Counted from the first letter of the stretch, positions 51,051 to 59,525 are shown. The stretch is 64,000 bases of DNA from Stenotrophomonas rhizophila (GCF_001704155.1 NZ_CP016294.1:2167501-2231500), one strand, 5' to 3'. Notes: generated by a model from the letters alone, not told the origin. Numbers and translations are program-made.

Positions 51051-52083
51051 CGCCTGCTGCTCCTTCTGCGGCGAATCCACGGTCTACCTGTTCCCCGGTC
51101 GGCTGTGCGTTGCTTGCACCAGCAAGAACGCACGCATCCGCCTGGACGCGATGCCGCCGCCGCCGAGCGCCCAGCTGGTCGCGTTTGATGTGTCAGTGGG
51201 TCAGATGCAGGCTGCCGCACGCCGCACCGAGATGGCCTCTGAAAGCGTCTCGCGCCACAAGCGCGCCTCTGGCGCGTCCCTGTCGGAATACATGAAAGCA
51301 GCGCCGCTCGCGCTGACCCCTGAGGGCCAGCGCGAAGCGCTGGCCCTTGGGCTTGTCCATTACAAAACAAGTGACACCGCGTTGAAGACCGGTCGTCTCT
51401 CCATCGAAATTGATCCGCTTTTACAGCGGGCGCAGCGGATGCGGAAGTCCGTCATTACGAGTGCACGCCTTCATGATCAAGAAGCGAAGAAAGGATCGCG
51501 CCGTGGCGCGTGGTACATGGTCACGCTCACCTACCGAGACGGAAGCCGTAGCGGCCCTCGTGACGTTAGCGAGCTACTTAAGCGCATGCGCGGCCACTTC
51601 AATCGAACTGTCGCTCGGCTCAGACGGCTCGCGGGTCAGGTGTTCCGTTACCTCTGGGTGGGCGAGCTCACCCAACGCGGATGGCCCCACTACCACCTCC
51701 TAGTGTGGGTTCCGCAGGGCATGTGGTTTGGTCGGGTCGATACGCGAGGCTGGTGGCCGCACGGCTCGAGCAAGTTCGAACTGGCGCGTAACGCCGTTGG
51801 ATACATGGCCAAGTACGCCTCCAAGTTCACCAATATCACCGCTGGTGAATTTCCCAAGGGTTTCCGCACACATGGCTGCGGTGGACTCAACGAAGAATCC
51901 CGCCGCGAACTGCGGTGGTGGAAGTCGCCCATCTCGGCACGTGATGCGCTCGGCACTGAGGCCGACATCCGTAAGTGCCAGGGCGGGTATTTCGACAAGC
52001 TCACCGGGGAGTTCTGGCCGTCCCCATGGAGAGTCACCTTTGCATTCGGCCGGACCATCGCTTGGAAGGTAATCCCACTATGA
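51043..52083 (+). CDS. Filamentous phage replication initiation protein (pII-like, HUH endonuclease)
   Basis: 346 residues from GTG 51043, which overlaps the previous stop; an earlier GTG at 51001 is possible. An N-terminal zinc-ribbon-like CxxC...CxxC (C6, C9, C22, C25) precedes the rolling-circle Rep core: [10 protein letters not shown] (motif 1), WPHYHLLVW (HUH, H216/H218) and [11 protein letters not shown] (motif 3, Y254/Y258). Such proteins nick the plus-strand origin and rejoin the displaced circle. The stop overlaps the next ATG. Confidence 0.88.
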   Translation: MTDACCSFCGESTVYLFPGRLCVACTSKNARIRLDAMPPPPSAQLVAFDVSVGQMQAAARRTEMASESVSRHKRASGASLSEYMKAAPLALTPEGQREALALGLVHYKTSDTALKTGRLSIEIDPLLQRAQRMRKSVITSARLHDQEAKKGSRRGAWYMVTLTYRDGSRSGPRDVSELLKRMRGHFNRTVARLRRLAGQVFRYLWVGELTQRGWPHYHLLVWVPQGMWFGRVDTRGWWPHGSSKFELARNAVGYMAKYASKFTNITAGEFPKGFRTHGCGGLNEESRRELRWWKSPISARDALGTEADIRKCQGGYFDKLTGEFWPSPWRVTFAFGRTIAWKVIPL

Positions 52084-52358
52084 AAGTTCAGATCCTCGCC
52101 GAAACGTTCACCACCCGCAGCTTCCCCGCACGCGACGGCAAAGCCGCTGTCAATTTCCGCGAACAGAAGGCAGCTGTCATTCGTGAAAACGACTTCCCGC
52201 TGCCGTTCACCATCGGTCTGGACGACGACCAGCAGCCCTACAAGGTCGGTACTTACGAGCTGTGTCCGACCTCGTTGCAGAACAACAAATTCGGCGGCCT
52301 TGAATTCGGTCGTCGCGTTCGCCTGCTGACGCCGTCTCCGGCGCCGGGCCGGGCGTAA
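52080..52358 (+). CDS. Phage single-stranded-DNA-binding protein (pV-like)
   Basis: 92 residues; ATG 52080 overlaps the replication gene stop (ATGA). Size, beta-rich sequence ([41 protein letters not shown]) and position straight after the Rep gene are those of inovirus gene V proteins, which coat progeny plus strands before assembly. Confidence 0.78.
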   Translation: MKVQILAETFTTRSFPARDGKAAVNFREQKAAVIRENDFPLPFTIGLDDDQQPYKVGTYELCPTSLQNNKFGGLEFGRRVRLLTPSPAPGRA

Positions 52359-52362
52359 AACC

Positions 52363-52566
52363 ATGGCCGTGCTGATCCCCGCGTGCCTTGAATCTGACCT
52401 GGACACGGCCACGGGGACCTGCACGGCCGTGATGTGGATTCCTCAACCGGGTTTGCTGCCGGACCTGCCCATTGAGGATGCGCAGTTGATAGGGGCAAAG
52501 ATCGCGCTCCTGTGGGCTGTGGCGTACACCTTCCGGCTCATTCGCAAAAAAATCCAACAGTCCTAG
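52363..52566 (+). CDS. Small phage protein with one membrane helix (possible minor coat protein)
   Basis: 67 residues. The N-terminal half carries two Cys and acidic residues; the C-terminal half is a membrane segment with a basic end (IALLWAVAYTFRLIRKKIQQS), like minor coat proteins pVII/pIX or small assembly factors. It lies 4 bp after the ssDNA-binding gene and 12 bp before the major coat gene. Confidence 0.6.
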   Translation: MAVLIPACLESDLDTATGTCTAVMWIPQPGLLPDLPIEDAQLIGAKIALLWAVAYTFRLIRKKIQQS

Positions 52567-52578
52567 GAGGACACAGCA

Positions 52579-52809
52579 ATGAAGAAGTTCCTGACCGCCC
52601 TGAAGGGGAAGACCGCCGCAGTCGCCACCGTTTCCGCTGCCGCCCTGGCATCGGCACCGGCCTTCGCCTCGGGCGGTGGTGGTGTGGACGTGGGTGACGT
52701 GGTTTCGGCCATCAACGGCGCGGCCGCGCCCATCGCCGCCATCGGCGGTGCCGTGCTGACGATCCTCGTCGGTATCAAGGTCTACAAGTGGGTGCGTCGC
52801 GCCATGTAA
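52579..52809 (+). CDS. Major coat protein (pVIII-like)
   Basis: 76 residues, preceded by AGGAGG. A signal peptide (ends APAFA) is followed by a 45-residue mature protein with a Gly/acidic N-terminus, a membrane helix (IAAIGGAVLTILVGIKVYKWV) and a basic end (RRAM) that faces DNA in the virion. A strong hairpin with a T-tract follows, as after gene VIII of other filamentous phages. Confidence 0.88.
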   Translation: MKKFLTALKGKTAAVATVSAAALASAPAFASGGGGVDVGDVVSAINGAAAPIAAIGGAVLTILVGIKVYKWVRRAM

Positions 52810-52814
52810 CGGCC

Positions 52815-52851
52815 ACCGGGGGGCAGGGCCGACTCCCTCCCCCCGGTCTTT
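52815..52851 (+). terminator. Terminator after the major coat gene
   Basis: ACCGGGGGG and CCCCCCGGT form a 9-bp stem around a 15-nt loop, followed by CTTTTCT. Confidence 0.75.
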
Positions 52852-52882
52852 TCTGTAGTACCTGGACACTGTGGGGCGTGCG

Positions 52883-52951
52883 ATGGAAGGGTGGATCTGG
52901 CTTGGGGCGTGGTGTGTTGCCTGCGCGATCATCTTCGTGGAGTTCGACTAA
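52883..52951 (+). CDS. 22-residue phage membrane micro-protein
   Basis: ATG GAA GGG TGG ATC opens a 22-codon frame; the product MEGWIWLGAWCVACAIIFVE plus FD is almost entirely one membrane helix with acidic ends. Its TAA overlaps the ATG of the adsorption gene (TAATG), the coupling seen between other genes of this phage. Position and size fit a pVII/pIX-type tip protein, though it is shorter than the ~32 residues of the Ff proteins. Confidence 0.55.
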   Translation: MEGWIWLGAWCVACAIIFVEFD

Positions 52952-54417
52952 TGCGTTGGCTGGCGCGCGTGTTCGCATCCGCAGTCGCCCGACGCGCTGC
53001 ATATATCATCGTGGCGTTACTGCTTGCATCGTTCGGAATTGGCCGCGCGCACGCACAGGATGCCACGTGTTCTCATTCCAGAACGATCTACAGCAGCTCT
53101 TGCCCAGATCAGGGCGCGGCCAATCAGGCTGCATGGGCTACTGCAAATGCACAGGCTGCTTATTCGAATTCATCAAGCCCCGGCACCTGGTGCGCGGGCG
53201 TTGCTCCAAACCTTGGCGCTGGCGTTTACACGGCCTATGTGACCCCCTGTTCAAGCCCCGGTCCTCAGTGGGAAACGCGCTCGCGCTCTTATCCCAAGGA
53301 CCTCACGTGCGAGAAACGCCCTGACTGGAACGGCCCGTACACCAACCTTACTGGCGGAAAGCCACGAAACGGATCTGTCACGTGCAACGCCGGTTGCAGG
53401 CAGGCGTGGTTCAGCACAGGTGACGGGTATTTCACCGGCAAGTACTCATCGATACCTGGCACCTGTAACGACTACGACGACCAGAAGTGCAAAGCACAGT
53501 TCGGCAGCGGCTATTCGTGGAATCAGGGTATGTCGTCCTGTGAACCCGACGATGGCAAATGCCCTGACGGAAGTCCCACGAATTCGCTCGGCGAGTGCAA
53601 GCCAGAGCCATGCCCGGCAGGCAAGGTCCAGCAAGCGGACGGCACGTGCAAGAACAAGGAAAACGAATGCCCGGCCGGGCAGATTAAATCCCCCGATGGT
53701 AAGTGCCTTCCGGGCGACGGCCAGTGCGCGAAGGGTGAGGCCCGTGGCAAGGACGGAACGTGCAAGAAGGACGCTGATGAAAACGGCACCCCCGATGAGG
53801 AGGAGGGCGAGCCCGGTGAGCCCGGCGAACCCGGCGAGACGCCTGCCGAAGAATTTACGGGTGGCGACAACTGCACGCAGCCGCCTACGTGTAGCGGATC
53901 ACCTGTTATGTGCGGCCAAGCGCGAATCCAATGGCGCATTGACTGCAACACGCGCAAGAACCGCACCATCGCGGGCGGCATGTGCAGCACCCCACCGATC
54001 TGCACGGGCGAGAAGTGCGACGCCATGGAATACAACAGCCTTTTGATGCAGTGGCGGACGGCGTGTGCCACCGAAAAGCTCGCTGCCTCCACCGGTACCG
54101 GCACTGGGAGCAACCCGGACCTCGTTGCCATCCGAAACGCACTGACCGGAACGGGTGGCACCGTTGACCCTGGCACTACCTTGCCGGGCAGTGGTGCATG
54201 GCAGGGCGGCCAGACCGGCCAGCCCACCCAACCCGACACGTCCGGATACGGCTGGGGCGGCGGTTCTTGCCCCGCGATTCCGGCCATTGACGTCATGGGC
54301 GCCACCATCCAGTTCGACCCAGCGCCGCTGTGCAACTGGCTTAGCCTCGGGTCGTATTTCGTGATGGGCCTTGCGGCCCTCGCATCTCTGCGCATCGTTG
54401 CCACTAAGGACGCCTGA
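52951..54417 (+). CDS. Phage adsorption protein (pIII-like attachment protein)
   Basis: 488 residues. ATG 52951 gives a signal peptide (AAYIIVALLLASFGIGRAHAQ). Beyond a Cys-containing N-terminal domain lies a run of short Cys-Pro repeats over ~200-300 (CPDGSPTNSLGEC, CPAGKVQQADGTC, CPAGQIKSPDGKC), an acidic linker with GEPGEPGEPGE, a further Cys-rich domain and a C-terminal anchor (SLGSYFVMGLAALASLRIV). It should bind a host pilus at the virion tip. The stop overlaps the next start. Confidence 0.8.
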   Translation: MRWLARVFASAVARRAAYIIVALLLASFGIGRAHAQDATCSHSRTIYSSSCPDQGAANQAAWATANAQAAYSNSSSPGTWCAGVAPNLGAGVYTAYVTPCSSPGPQWETRSRSYPKDLTCEKRPDWNGPYTNLTGGKPRNGSVTCNAGCRQAWFSTGDGYFTGKYSSIPGTCNDYDDQKCKAQFGSGYSWNQGMSSCEPDDGKCPDGSPTNSLGECKPEPCPAGKVQQADGTCKNKENECPAGQIKSPDGKCLPGDGQCAKGEARGKDGTCKKDADENGTPDEEEGEPGEPGEPGETPAEEFTGGDNCTQPPTCSGSPVMCGQARIQWRIDCNTRKNRTIAGGMCSTPPICTGEKCDAMEYNSLLMQWRTACATEKLAASTGTGTGSNPDLVAIRNALTGTGGTVDPGTTLPGSGAWQGGQTGQPTQPDTSGYGWGGGSCPAIPAIDVMGATIQFDPAPLCNWLSLGSYFVMGLAALASLRIVATKDA

Positions 54418-54728
54418 TGCCCATCTTGATCAGCTCGTTGTTGTCCGGTATCGCATGGCTGTTCCGCTCCCAACTCGGGACGTGGCTTGTGGCCGCCATG
54501 GCGTGGCTCGGCATCGCCTGGGCGACTCATGAGTTCGCCGTGGAACCGTGGATTGAGAACATGCAGCAGCACATCGGCGGCGGCACGCCGGGCGGAGAGT
54601 GGGGCGCGGTGCTGATCGCCTATGCCGGGCTGATGCGCTTCGATCAGGCCTGCACGATGATCGTTTCTGCTGTCGCCACGAAGTTCGCTGTGAACGCTGC
54701 ACGCGCCGTGCTGGTTCGGAGGAACTGA
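54417..54728 (+). CDS. Minor coat protein pVI-like (DUF2523)
   Basis: 103 residues, ATG overlapping the upstream stop (ATGA). Three hydrophobic segments (ILISSLLSGIAWLF; TWLVAAMAWLGIAW; AVLIAYAGLMRFDQACTMIVSAVATKFAV) and its place between the attachment and Zot genes match DUF2523/pVI proteins, which anchor pIII at the virion end. Confidence 0.8.
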   Translation: MPILISSLLSGIAWLFRSQLGTWLVAAMAWLGIAWATHEFAVEPWIENMQQHIGGGTPGGEWGAVLIAYAGLMRFDQACTMIVSAVATKFAVNAARAVLVRRN

Positions 54729-54729
54729 C

Positions 54730-55938
54730 GTGCCAATCGAGCTCTACACCGGCCAGCCCGGCAATGGCAAAACTGCGCTCATGATGGAGCGCCTTGTGGA
54801 AGAGACGCAGCGCGGCGAGCGCGCGATCTATGCGTGCGGCATCGACGGCCTGCAGGACGGCTTGGCAACCACGCTGGACGATCCGCGTCGCTGGAACGAG
54901 AAGGATGGGGCAGGGGAGTACATCGTTCCGAACGGCGCGATCATCTTCGTTGACGAAGCGTGGAAATGGTTCGGGCACCTGCACGACGCCACCCGCCAGC
55001 AGACGCCCAAGCACGTTCTTGACCTTGCCGAACACCGGCATCGCGGCCTGGACTTTGTGTGGACTACGCAGCAGCCTAACCAGCTGTATCCATTCGTCCG
55101 GGGTTTGATCGGCACCCACTCGCACGTGGTGCGTCGCTTCGGCACCAAGATGATCGATGTGTTTCGCTGGGGCGAACTGAACGAGGAAATCAAGTCGTCG
55201 GCGAAGCGGGATCTTGCCCAGCGGACCACCCGCCTTCTGCCGTCACAGATCTTCGGGCAGTACAAGTCGGCGGAGATCCACACGATCAAGCCGCGCATTC
55301 CATGGAAGGTGATGGCGCTCCCGGCGCTGGCTGTCGCTGCCGTCCTTCTCGCCTATCTCGCATACGAAATGCTCAAGCCGTCCGCGATGGCCGCCACGTC
55401 GTCCTCAGAGGGGGCGCAATCGGCGTCAGCCGATGCGCCCCCTGTGTCCGCCGGTCAGTCCGATGCAAAGCCGCATCAACCTCGCTGGCAGTCAGCCTCG
55501 GAGTACGCCAAGGACCACCTGCCCCGGATCGCCACCATGCCCTGGACGGCACCTGTGTTCGATGATCGCAACGCGACGGCGGATCCGCTGCTGGTCTGCA
55601 TGTCGTCCATGGAGGGATTGGACGGGGATGGCAAGAAGCAAGCTGGCAGTTGCACGTGCATCACGGAACAGGGCACCTCTTACGACATTAGTCAACCCGA
55701 GTGCCGGACGCTGGCGCGCTACGGGCCGGTCTACAACCCGTATCGTGAGCGACGCGACAACCGGCCACAGATGCAGCCCCAGCAGCCTGCTCAGCCGCAG
55801 CAAATCGTAGGGCAGGGTGAGCCGATGGGACTGACGGGTAGTGTGCTTACGAAGCAAACGCGCTCGCTCGGCTCGTTCCCTGAGTCCAAGCCCTATGTCA
55901 CGGAAACCAAGGCAGCATCCACTACGAGGGAAATGTGA
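54730..55938 (+). CDS. zot: Zonular occludens toxin-like assembly ATPase (pI/Zot)
   Basis: 402 residues from GTG 54730 with GGAGGA upstream. Walker A GQPGNGKT at residues 8-15 and Walker B AIIFVDEAW at ~74-82 form the cytoplasmic ATPase; DLAEHRHRGLDFVWTTQQPNQL is a conserved Zot segment. A membrane helix (ALPALAVAAVLLAYLAYEML, ~200-220) precedes a ~180-residue periplasmic domain. In filamentous phages it powers virion extrusion with the host or phage secretin; no secretin gene is present here. Confidence 0.9.
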   Translation: MPIELYTGQPGNGKTALMMERLVEETQRGERAIYACGIDGLQDGLATTLDDPRRWNEKDGAGEYIVPNGAIIFVDEAWKWFGHLHDATRQQTPKHVLDLAEHRHRGLDFVWTTQQPNQLYPFVRGLIGTHSHVVRRFGTKMIDVFRWGELNEEIKSSAKRDLAQRTTRLLPSQIFGQYKSAEIHTIKPRIPWKVMALPALAVAAVLLAYLAYEMLKPSAMAATSSSEGAQSASADAPPVSAGQSDAKPHQPRWQSASEYAKDHLPRIATMPWTAPVFDDRNATADPLLVCMSSMEGLDGDGKKQAGSCTCITEQGTSYDISQPECRTLARYGPVYNPYRERRDNRPQMQPQQPAQPQQIVGQGEPMGLTGSVLTKQTRSLGSFPESKPYVTETKAASTTREM

Positions 55939-56561
55939 TGACCAGCGGCGCGCGCGAGGCCCTCAAGTGGCTGGCGGTCGTGTTTATGACGCTCGATCAC
56001 GCAGGCAAGATCATCTATAGCGGCGAAGTGCCTGGACTCAGCGAAGTAGGGCGTCTGGCGTTCCCGTTGTTCGCAGGGGTTATGGCCTACAACCTCGCGC
56101 AGCCGGGAGCAGACGTGGCCAAGTCCATTAGGCGGCTAGTGGTATGGGGAGTGATCGCCCAGCCGGTGCACGCCTTCGCATTCGGGTACTGGTTGCCGTT
56201 GAACATCCTCCTTACGTTCGCGCTCTCGGCAACGGTGATTTACGCACTCAGCAGCCGGTATTGGTTGACGGCCGCGTTTGCGGCGGGTGCGATGCCGGTG
56301 TTCGTGGACTACCAGTGGGCCGGCGTAGCATTCGTGGTGCTGAGCTGGGCGGCGTTTCGCCACCGGCATCCATGGTTGCTGGTCCCTGCTTTCGCGGCGA
56401 TCTGCCTGTTTAATGGCAATCTGTGGGCGCTCGCAGCTGTTCCTGTTGCCGCTGTTGTCATCCCTTGCGCCACACGAGTCCCGCGCACGCGTTGGGCGTT
56501 CTACGGGTACTACGTTGGTCACCTAGCGCTGCTGGCCACGGTCGTTAGCACTGCCGGTTAG
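55938..56561 (+). CDS. TraX-family acyltransferase-like membrane protein
   Basis: 207 residues with about seven membrane helices. Family features: EALKWLAVVFMTLDHAGKIIY at the start (conserved Asp-His) and VGRLAFPLFAGVMAYNLA. F-plasmid TraX N-acetylates pilin. ATG 55938 overlaps the Zot stop (TGATG), so it is translated with the phage morphogenesis genes. As inovirus pili receptors are type IV or conjugative pili, modification of host pilin to block superinfection is a possible role, but that is inference. Confidence 0.78.
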   Translation: MTSGAREALKWLAVVFMTLDHAGKIIYSGEVPGLSEVGRLAFPLFAGVMAYNLAQPGADVAKSIRRLVVWGVIAQPVHAFAFGYWLPLNILLTFALSATVIYALSSRYWLTAAFAAGAMPVFVDYQWAGVAFVVLSWAAFRHRHPWLLVPAFAAICLFNGNLWALAAVPVAAVVIPCATRVPRTRWAFYGYYVGHLALLATVVSTAG

Positions 56562-56916
56562 GCACGTTCTCCCAGCCGCCTGGAATCCGGCGGAAGAGGG
56601 TGCCTCCAATGCACCTCATCTCGGCAGACTTCACACCCTGTTCGGCGGCGCGTGCGCTCTTTGCCTCCGTTTCAGCCGCTGCTCGCCGCAGACGTATTTC
56701 GGCTAGATAGGCGTTGCGCGCGGCGTTTGGATCCACTGTTCGCGGCGGTTCTTTTGCTGTCTGGAATCGCTCGGCCCAAGCCGCGTTGGTGCGGATGAGC
56801 ATGTGGACCCCGCCTGCCATCATTCCCAGCAGCACGATTCCTATCACGAGCAGCCACGGGAACTCCCAGCGGCTGTTGCGAATGGCGGGCAAGTACTCCG
56901 GTCGCTCTCGTTCCAT
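56545..56916 (-). CDS. Phage accessory membrane protein, unknown
   Basis: 123 residues from ATG 56916, preceded by AGGGGG. A membrane helix (FPWLLVIGIVLLGMMAGGVHML) is followed by an Ala/Glu-rich helix (AYLAEIRLRRAAAETEAKSARAAEQG) and a C-terminal stretch with two Cys (MRCIGGTLFRRIPGGWENVPNRQC). It overlaps the TraX stop by 17 nt tail-to-tail. No family recognised. Confidence 0.6.
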   Translation of the reverse strand: MERERPEYLPAIRNSRWEFPWLLVIGIVLLGMMAGGVHMLIRTNAAWAERFQTAKEPPRTVDPNAARNAYLAEIRLRRAAAETEAKSARAAEQGVKSAEMRCIGGTLFRRIPGGWENVPNRQC

Positions 56917-56958
56917 GAAGCCCCCTAGGCTGCGTCCTGCGGTCATTCTAGCCGGGGT

Positions 56959-56977
56959 GTAGGGGCAGCGCCCCTAC
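56959..56977. terminator. Perfect hairpin between the two opposite-strand phage genes
   Basis: GTAGGGGC-AGC-GCCCCTAC is a perfect 8-bp stem with a 3-nt loop in the 71-bp gap between the two minus-strand genes. It has no T-tract; it may limit read-through or be an SMAG-like remnant. Confidence 0.4.
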
Positions 56978-56987
56978 GGTCAACGCC

Positions 56988-57368
56988 TTACCCGCGCAAG
57001 GATGGCATCTGCCCACGTTCCGCCTGGACTGCTGGTGTGGGCGCGGCGCTGGGTCCGGGATCTGCCACCGTAGACCGCTTCTCGTAAGTCCTGCGCACGT
57101 AGTCCTTCAGATTGACCACGGCCGCTCGACGTCCAGCTGGGGATCGGCCCTGTGAGACGCCACTGCCACAAGGCTTTCCATGACGGTCCTTCGGTTCATA
57201 GCCGCGGCGGGTGTCGGCCATCATCGTCCGCCATTCCTGTGCGATCGCGGCGGTCAGCGACAGCCAAGCCAGATCCTCTGGCAGCAGCTCTCGACCTTCG
57301 GGCGTGACCAAGCGGCCACCTTTGAACGAAAAACCGGCCCAAGGGCCGGTAAGAGTGCGATCACGCAT
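56988..57368 (-). CDS. Phage protein, DUF3653-like
   Basis: 126 residues. The N-terminal part (TGPWAGFSFKGGRLVTPEGRELLPEDLAWLSLTAAIAQEW) resembles the DUF3653-type phage proteins of Xanthomonas and Stenotrophomonas, thought to be DNA-binding regulators; the tail is basic and disordered. In the circular phage it lies directly downstream of the repressor frame, which would end at 57361 and overlap its start, so the two are probably co-expressed in the replicative form. The family call is from memory. Confidence 0.55.
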   Translation of the reverse strand: MRDRTLTGPWAGFSFKGGRLVTPEGRELLPEDLAWLSLTAAIAQEWRTMMADTRRGYEPKDRHGKPCGSGVSQGRSPAGRRAAVVNLKDYVRRTYEKRSTVADPGPSAAPTPAVQAERGQMPSLRG

Positions 57369-57437
57369 TGGCGAGGTTCCGTCTCGTTGGGTGAGACAGG
57401 GGAAGAGGCAACATCCGTGCCAACCTGCGCAGCCATT

Positions 57438-57465
57438 GCATTACATAATATACATTATGCGAAAT
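57438..57465 (-). other. dif site / right prophage junction
   Basis: Plus strand: XerD-type arm GCATTACATAA, core TATACA, XerC-type arm TTATGCGAAAT. The central ACATAATATACATTATGCG is identical over 19 bp to the complement of E. coli dif. Both arms are good, so this junction probably still works in XerCD dimer resolution. It marks the replication terminus region of the chromosome. Confidence 0.85.
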
Positions 57466-58000
57466 GGCGTATCTGGCTCATTGTGCGTCGACGCGTCGCC
57501 GAACTCGTTGGCTCCGGCTGGCAATGGCTGGGCCTATGGTGTTCACCGCAGAGAATTCTGGGCGATCCCGGCAGAGACTCTAGGCAATCAACGCAGATGT
57601 TGCTGGACAGCCGTGAACGTACGCAGACATTTGCGGTACACGATCAACGCTATGCCAATGCTGAGCGCATTCAACATAGATGGTATCCCGCACTAACCTC
57701 GCCCCGAATTTAGTGGATTACGCATCAATTGCCCCCGAAACCTGCAGATCTATCGGCTTGTGTGTGGTCTTTGTCGCCAGATCTGGCGACGAGCTGACCA
57801 TCAAGCCGCCCGCCTCGTGATCGCGGCGGAAAGCCGGCTCCAGGAAGCGCGGAAACTCGCCCCATTTGCCCCGGAGACTGTGGAAAGCATCCCCCACATC
57901 GCGCCGCCCCGCACCCGTCAGACTTGACATCTCCCCACAGGTTCCATGGAGGGTGGATCGTGGCATCCTTGTGATCAACAATTCATCCGGCAGGCACGCA
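57466..58000. other. Region between dif and the ParS-like gene
   Basis: About 535 bp without a convincing gene. Open frames here (for example minus strand 57718-58020, 100 codons) lack a well-placed ribosome site and recognisable features. TTGACA at 57924 may be the -35 of the following gene, but no matching -10 is clear. Confidence 0.4.
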
Positions 58001-58447
58001 ATGGTCAGAACTTTGCCCAAGGAAAGCCCGGCCTCAGTTCAAGCAAGAGCGGAGGTCTCGAGCGACTGGCTCGATCCTGCGGCTTTCAATTTCCGCCTGA
58101 CCTTGAACTCACGCAAGGGCGAGTCACTTACACAACTCCGGGAATCAGGCTGCATTCTCGGCGTCTGGATGCCCGAAAAGGATAACTATTTGTACCCCGC
58201 ATGGCAGCTGACCTCCTCGGGAAGGCCCTTGCCAGTATTTGCAGAATTGCTGTTGATGTTGCGCAGCTCATATGGCGTAGCCGAAGGCCGTCCAACGTCT
58301 GGCTGGGAAGAAATTGAGTGGCTCGTCGCTCCACATGCGCTATTGGAAGGCTGCTCGCCATCGTCGCTTTTGGCGATTAAGCCCGACCTCGTGCTGGATG
58401 CTGCTAGGCAGGACTTTTCGTCTTGGAGCGATGATGCGCGATGGTAG
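58001..58447 (+). CDS. ParS/MbcA-type toxin-binding-domain protein
   Basis: 148 residues if ATG 58001 is used; the frame is open back to 57866. The C-terminal part reads NYLYPAWQLTSSGRPLPVFAELLLML, then WLVAPHALLEGCSPSSLLAIKPDLVLDAARQDFS, resembling the Xre/MbcA/ParS domain (DUF2384) pattern of Leu-x-Gly-x-Ser/Thr-Pro. That domain is found in antitoxins paired with RES-domain toxins. No RES toxin is adjacent, and no HTH is seen in the N-terminal part, so it may be a remnant or act with something else. Confidence 0.55.
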   Translation: MVRTLPKESPASVQARAEVSSDWLDPAAFNFRLTLNSRKGESLTQLRESGCILGVWMPEKDNYLYPAWQLTSSGRPLPVFAELLLMLRSSYGVAEGRPTSGWEEIEWLVAPHALLEGCSPSSLLAIKPDLVLDAARQDFSSWSDDARW

Positions 58448-58541
58448 GTCCTAGGACACTTGTCTGCCAGGCCGTACGTCGCACACCACCAGAATAGGCT
58501 CTAACTGCTGTCTCCAGATTGGCACCACTAAGCCAGTTTTC

Positions 58542-59477
58542 CTAATTCGTGTCCTCGGATGAGCCCTTCTTAGCCCGCCGCTTGGAGCTTATCTTCCGTG
58601 GACCAGCTGTCACCTGGCTTCGCCTAAGCGCAGCCTCTAGATCCGCCGGCAAGTTCTGGAGCTTGGCCAGCTGCTCTTCTAAAGCTGCGCATCGGCCACG
58701 CTGATTGTCCGCCATCTGCACTGCCGCCGCGGTGGCTGAGTGTGCCTTTTCAAGGCTACGCCGCATCTCTGCTTCAATCGATGTATGCCTTTTGACTGCG
58801 CTGGCCAGCTGCGCCTGCATCACCTTGCTCTCTTCTCTAGCGCGATCAATATCCCCCAATACGCGGTTTTCGACAGATCTGACGTGCTCGGCCAGGCTCT
58901 CGCGCTCAGATCTCGCCGATTCCTCAGTCTTTTGGAGCCTGTCGTAGAGCGCCTGGCGTGAGGCCTCCACTTGCTCAAGTCGCTCAATAGCGGCGATGCG
59001 TTGCCCGGCCAGTTCCGCAGCTTGCAGTTGAAGCTGATCGACCAAGCGCTGCAGTTCGGTGGCCTGGGCCCGGGCGAGGCGTTCTGCGGCCATCGCCGCC
59101 TCCGACCTCGCATGGGCGGCGCTCGTCTCATCTGCAAGTGCTTGGGACCGGGCAAGAAACTTCTCTTGTTTGGACGCAAGGTCTTCGCTGGCCTCAGAAA
59201 ACTCAGCAAAGACCGCGTCACGGGCATGCTCTAGCGCTAGCGCCCACCATTGCCCCGCAAGCTTTCCCAAGGCAGCCGGAGCATCTGTGACCTTGGGGCT
59301 CTCTGACTGCAGCCGACTTCCAAGGCTTTGCCACCAAGTTTCCAAGCAGCGGGTAACGGTGTTCGGGGACCCCGTGCCTAGATGCGCCCGAATGCGCTCC
59401 ACCGTTGGGCGCTCGCCCTTTGCGACAAGCGCATCAGCGGCGCCGTGGACGTCTAATTCCGTGATGCCGCGAGCCAT
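58542..59477 (-). CDS. KfrA-like DNA-binding coiled-coil protein
   Basis: 311 residues. Residues 1-60 (VHGAADALVAKGERPTVERIRAHLGTGSPNTVTRCLETWW) match the KfrA N-terminal DNA-binding domain. An alpha-helical coiled coil then runs over ~75-290 (repeated Ala/Glu/Arg/Gln heptads), ending in a basic tail (KISSKRRAKKG). KfrA proteins are plasmid-borne autorepressors and nucleoid-like partition helpers; chromosomal copies often sit beside integrases. It is divergent from the recombinase gene with a 104-bp gap holding a palindrome. Confidence 0.85.
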   Translation of the reverse strand: MARGITELDVHGAADALVAKGERPTVERIRAHLGTGSPNTVTRCLETWWQSLGSRLQSESPKVTDAPAALGKLAGQWWALALEHARDAVFAEFSEASEDLASKQEKFLARSQALADETSAAHARSEAAMAAERLARAQATELQRLVDQLQLQAAELAGQRIAAIERLEQVEASRQALYDRLQKTEESARSERESLAEHVRSVENRVLGDIDRAREESKVMQAQLASAVKRHTSIEAEMRRSLEKAHSATAAAVQMADNQRGRCAALEEQLAKLQNLPADLEAALRRSQVTAGPRKISSKRRAKKGSSEDTN

Positions 59478-59525
59478 TGAACTATCTCCTGGGCGGGCGC
59501 CCTGCCCCGTTGATTCCGTACTGCT

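Larger units (their letters stand above)
50370..57454. mobile_element. Integrated filamentous phage (inovirus), about 7.1 kb
   Basis: Between two dif-type sites lies the full inovirus order: repressor (opposite strand), small membrane protein, HUH replication protein, ssDNA-binding protein, small coat proteins, major coat protein, terminator, micro-ORF, adsorption protein, pVI, Zot and a TraX-like accessory, then two opposite-strand genes. No integrase is encoded, which fits capture of host XerC/XerD. All essential modules look intact, so it could be inducible. Confidence 0.9.

Noticed and set aside
57180..57713. Plus-strand frames of 161-177 codons spanning the dif site
   Set aside because: They cross the prophage boundary and dif, run opposite to the phage gene at 56988-57368, and have no plausible start signal.
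57718..58020. Minus-strand 100-codon frame right of dif
   Set aside because: Not Arg/Pro-skewed, so not a clear shadow, but no well-spaced ribosome site and no recognised family; it overlaps the upstream end of the ParS-like frame.
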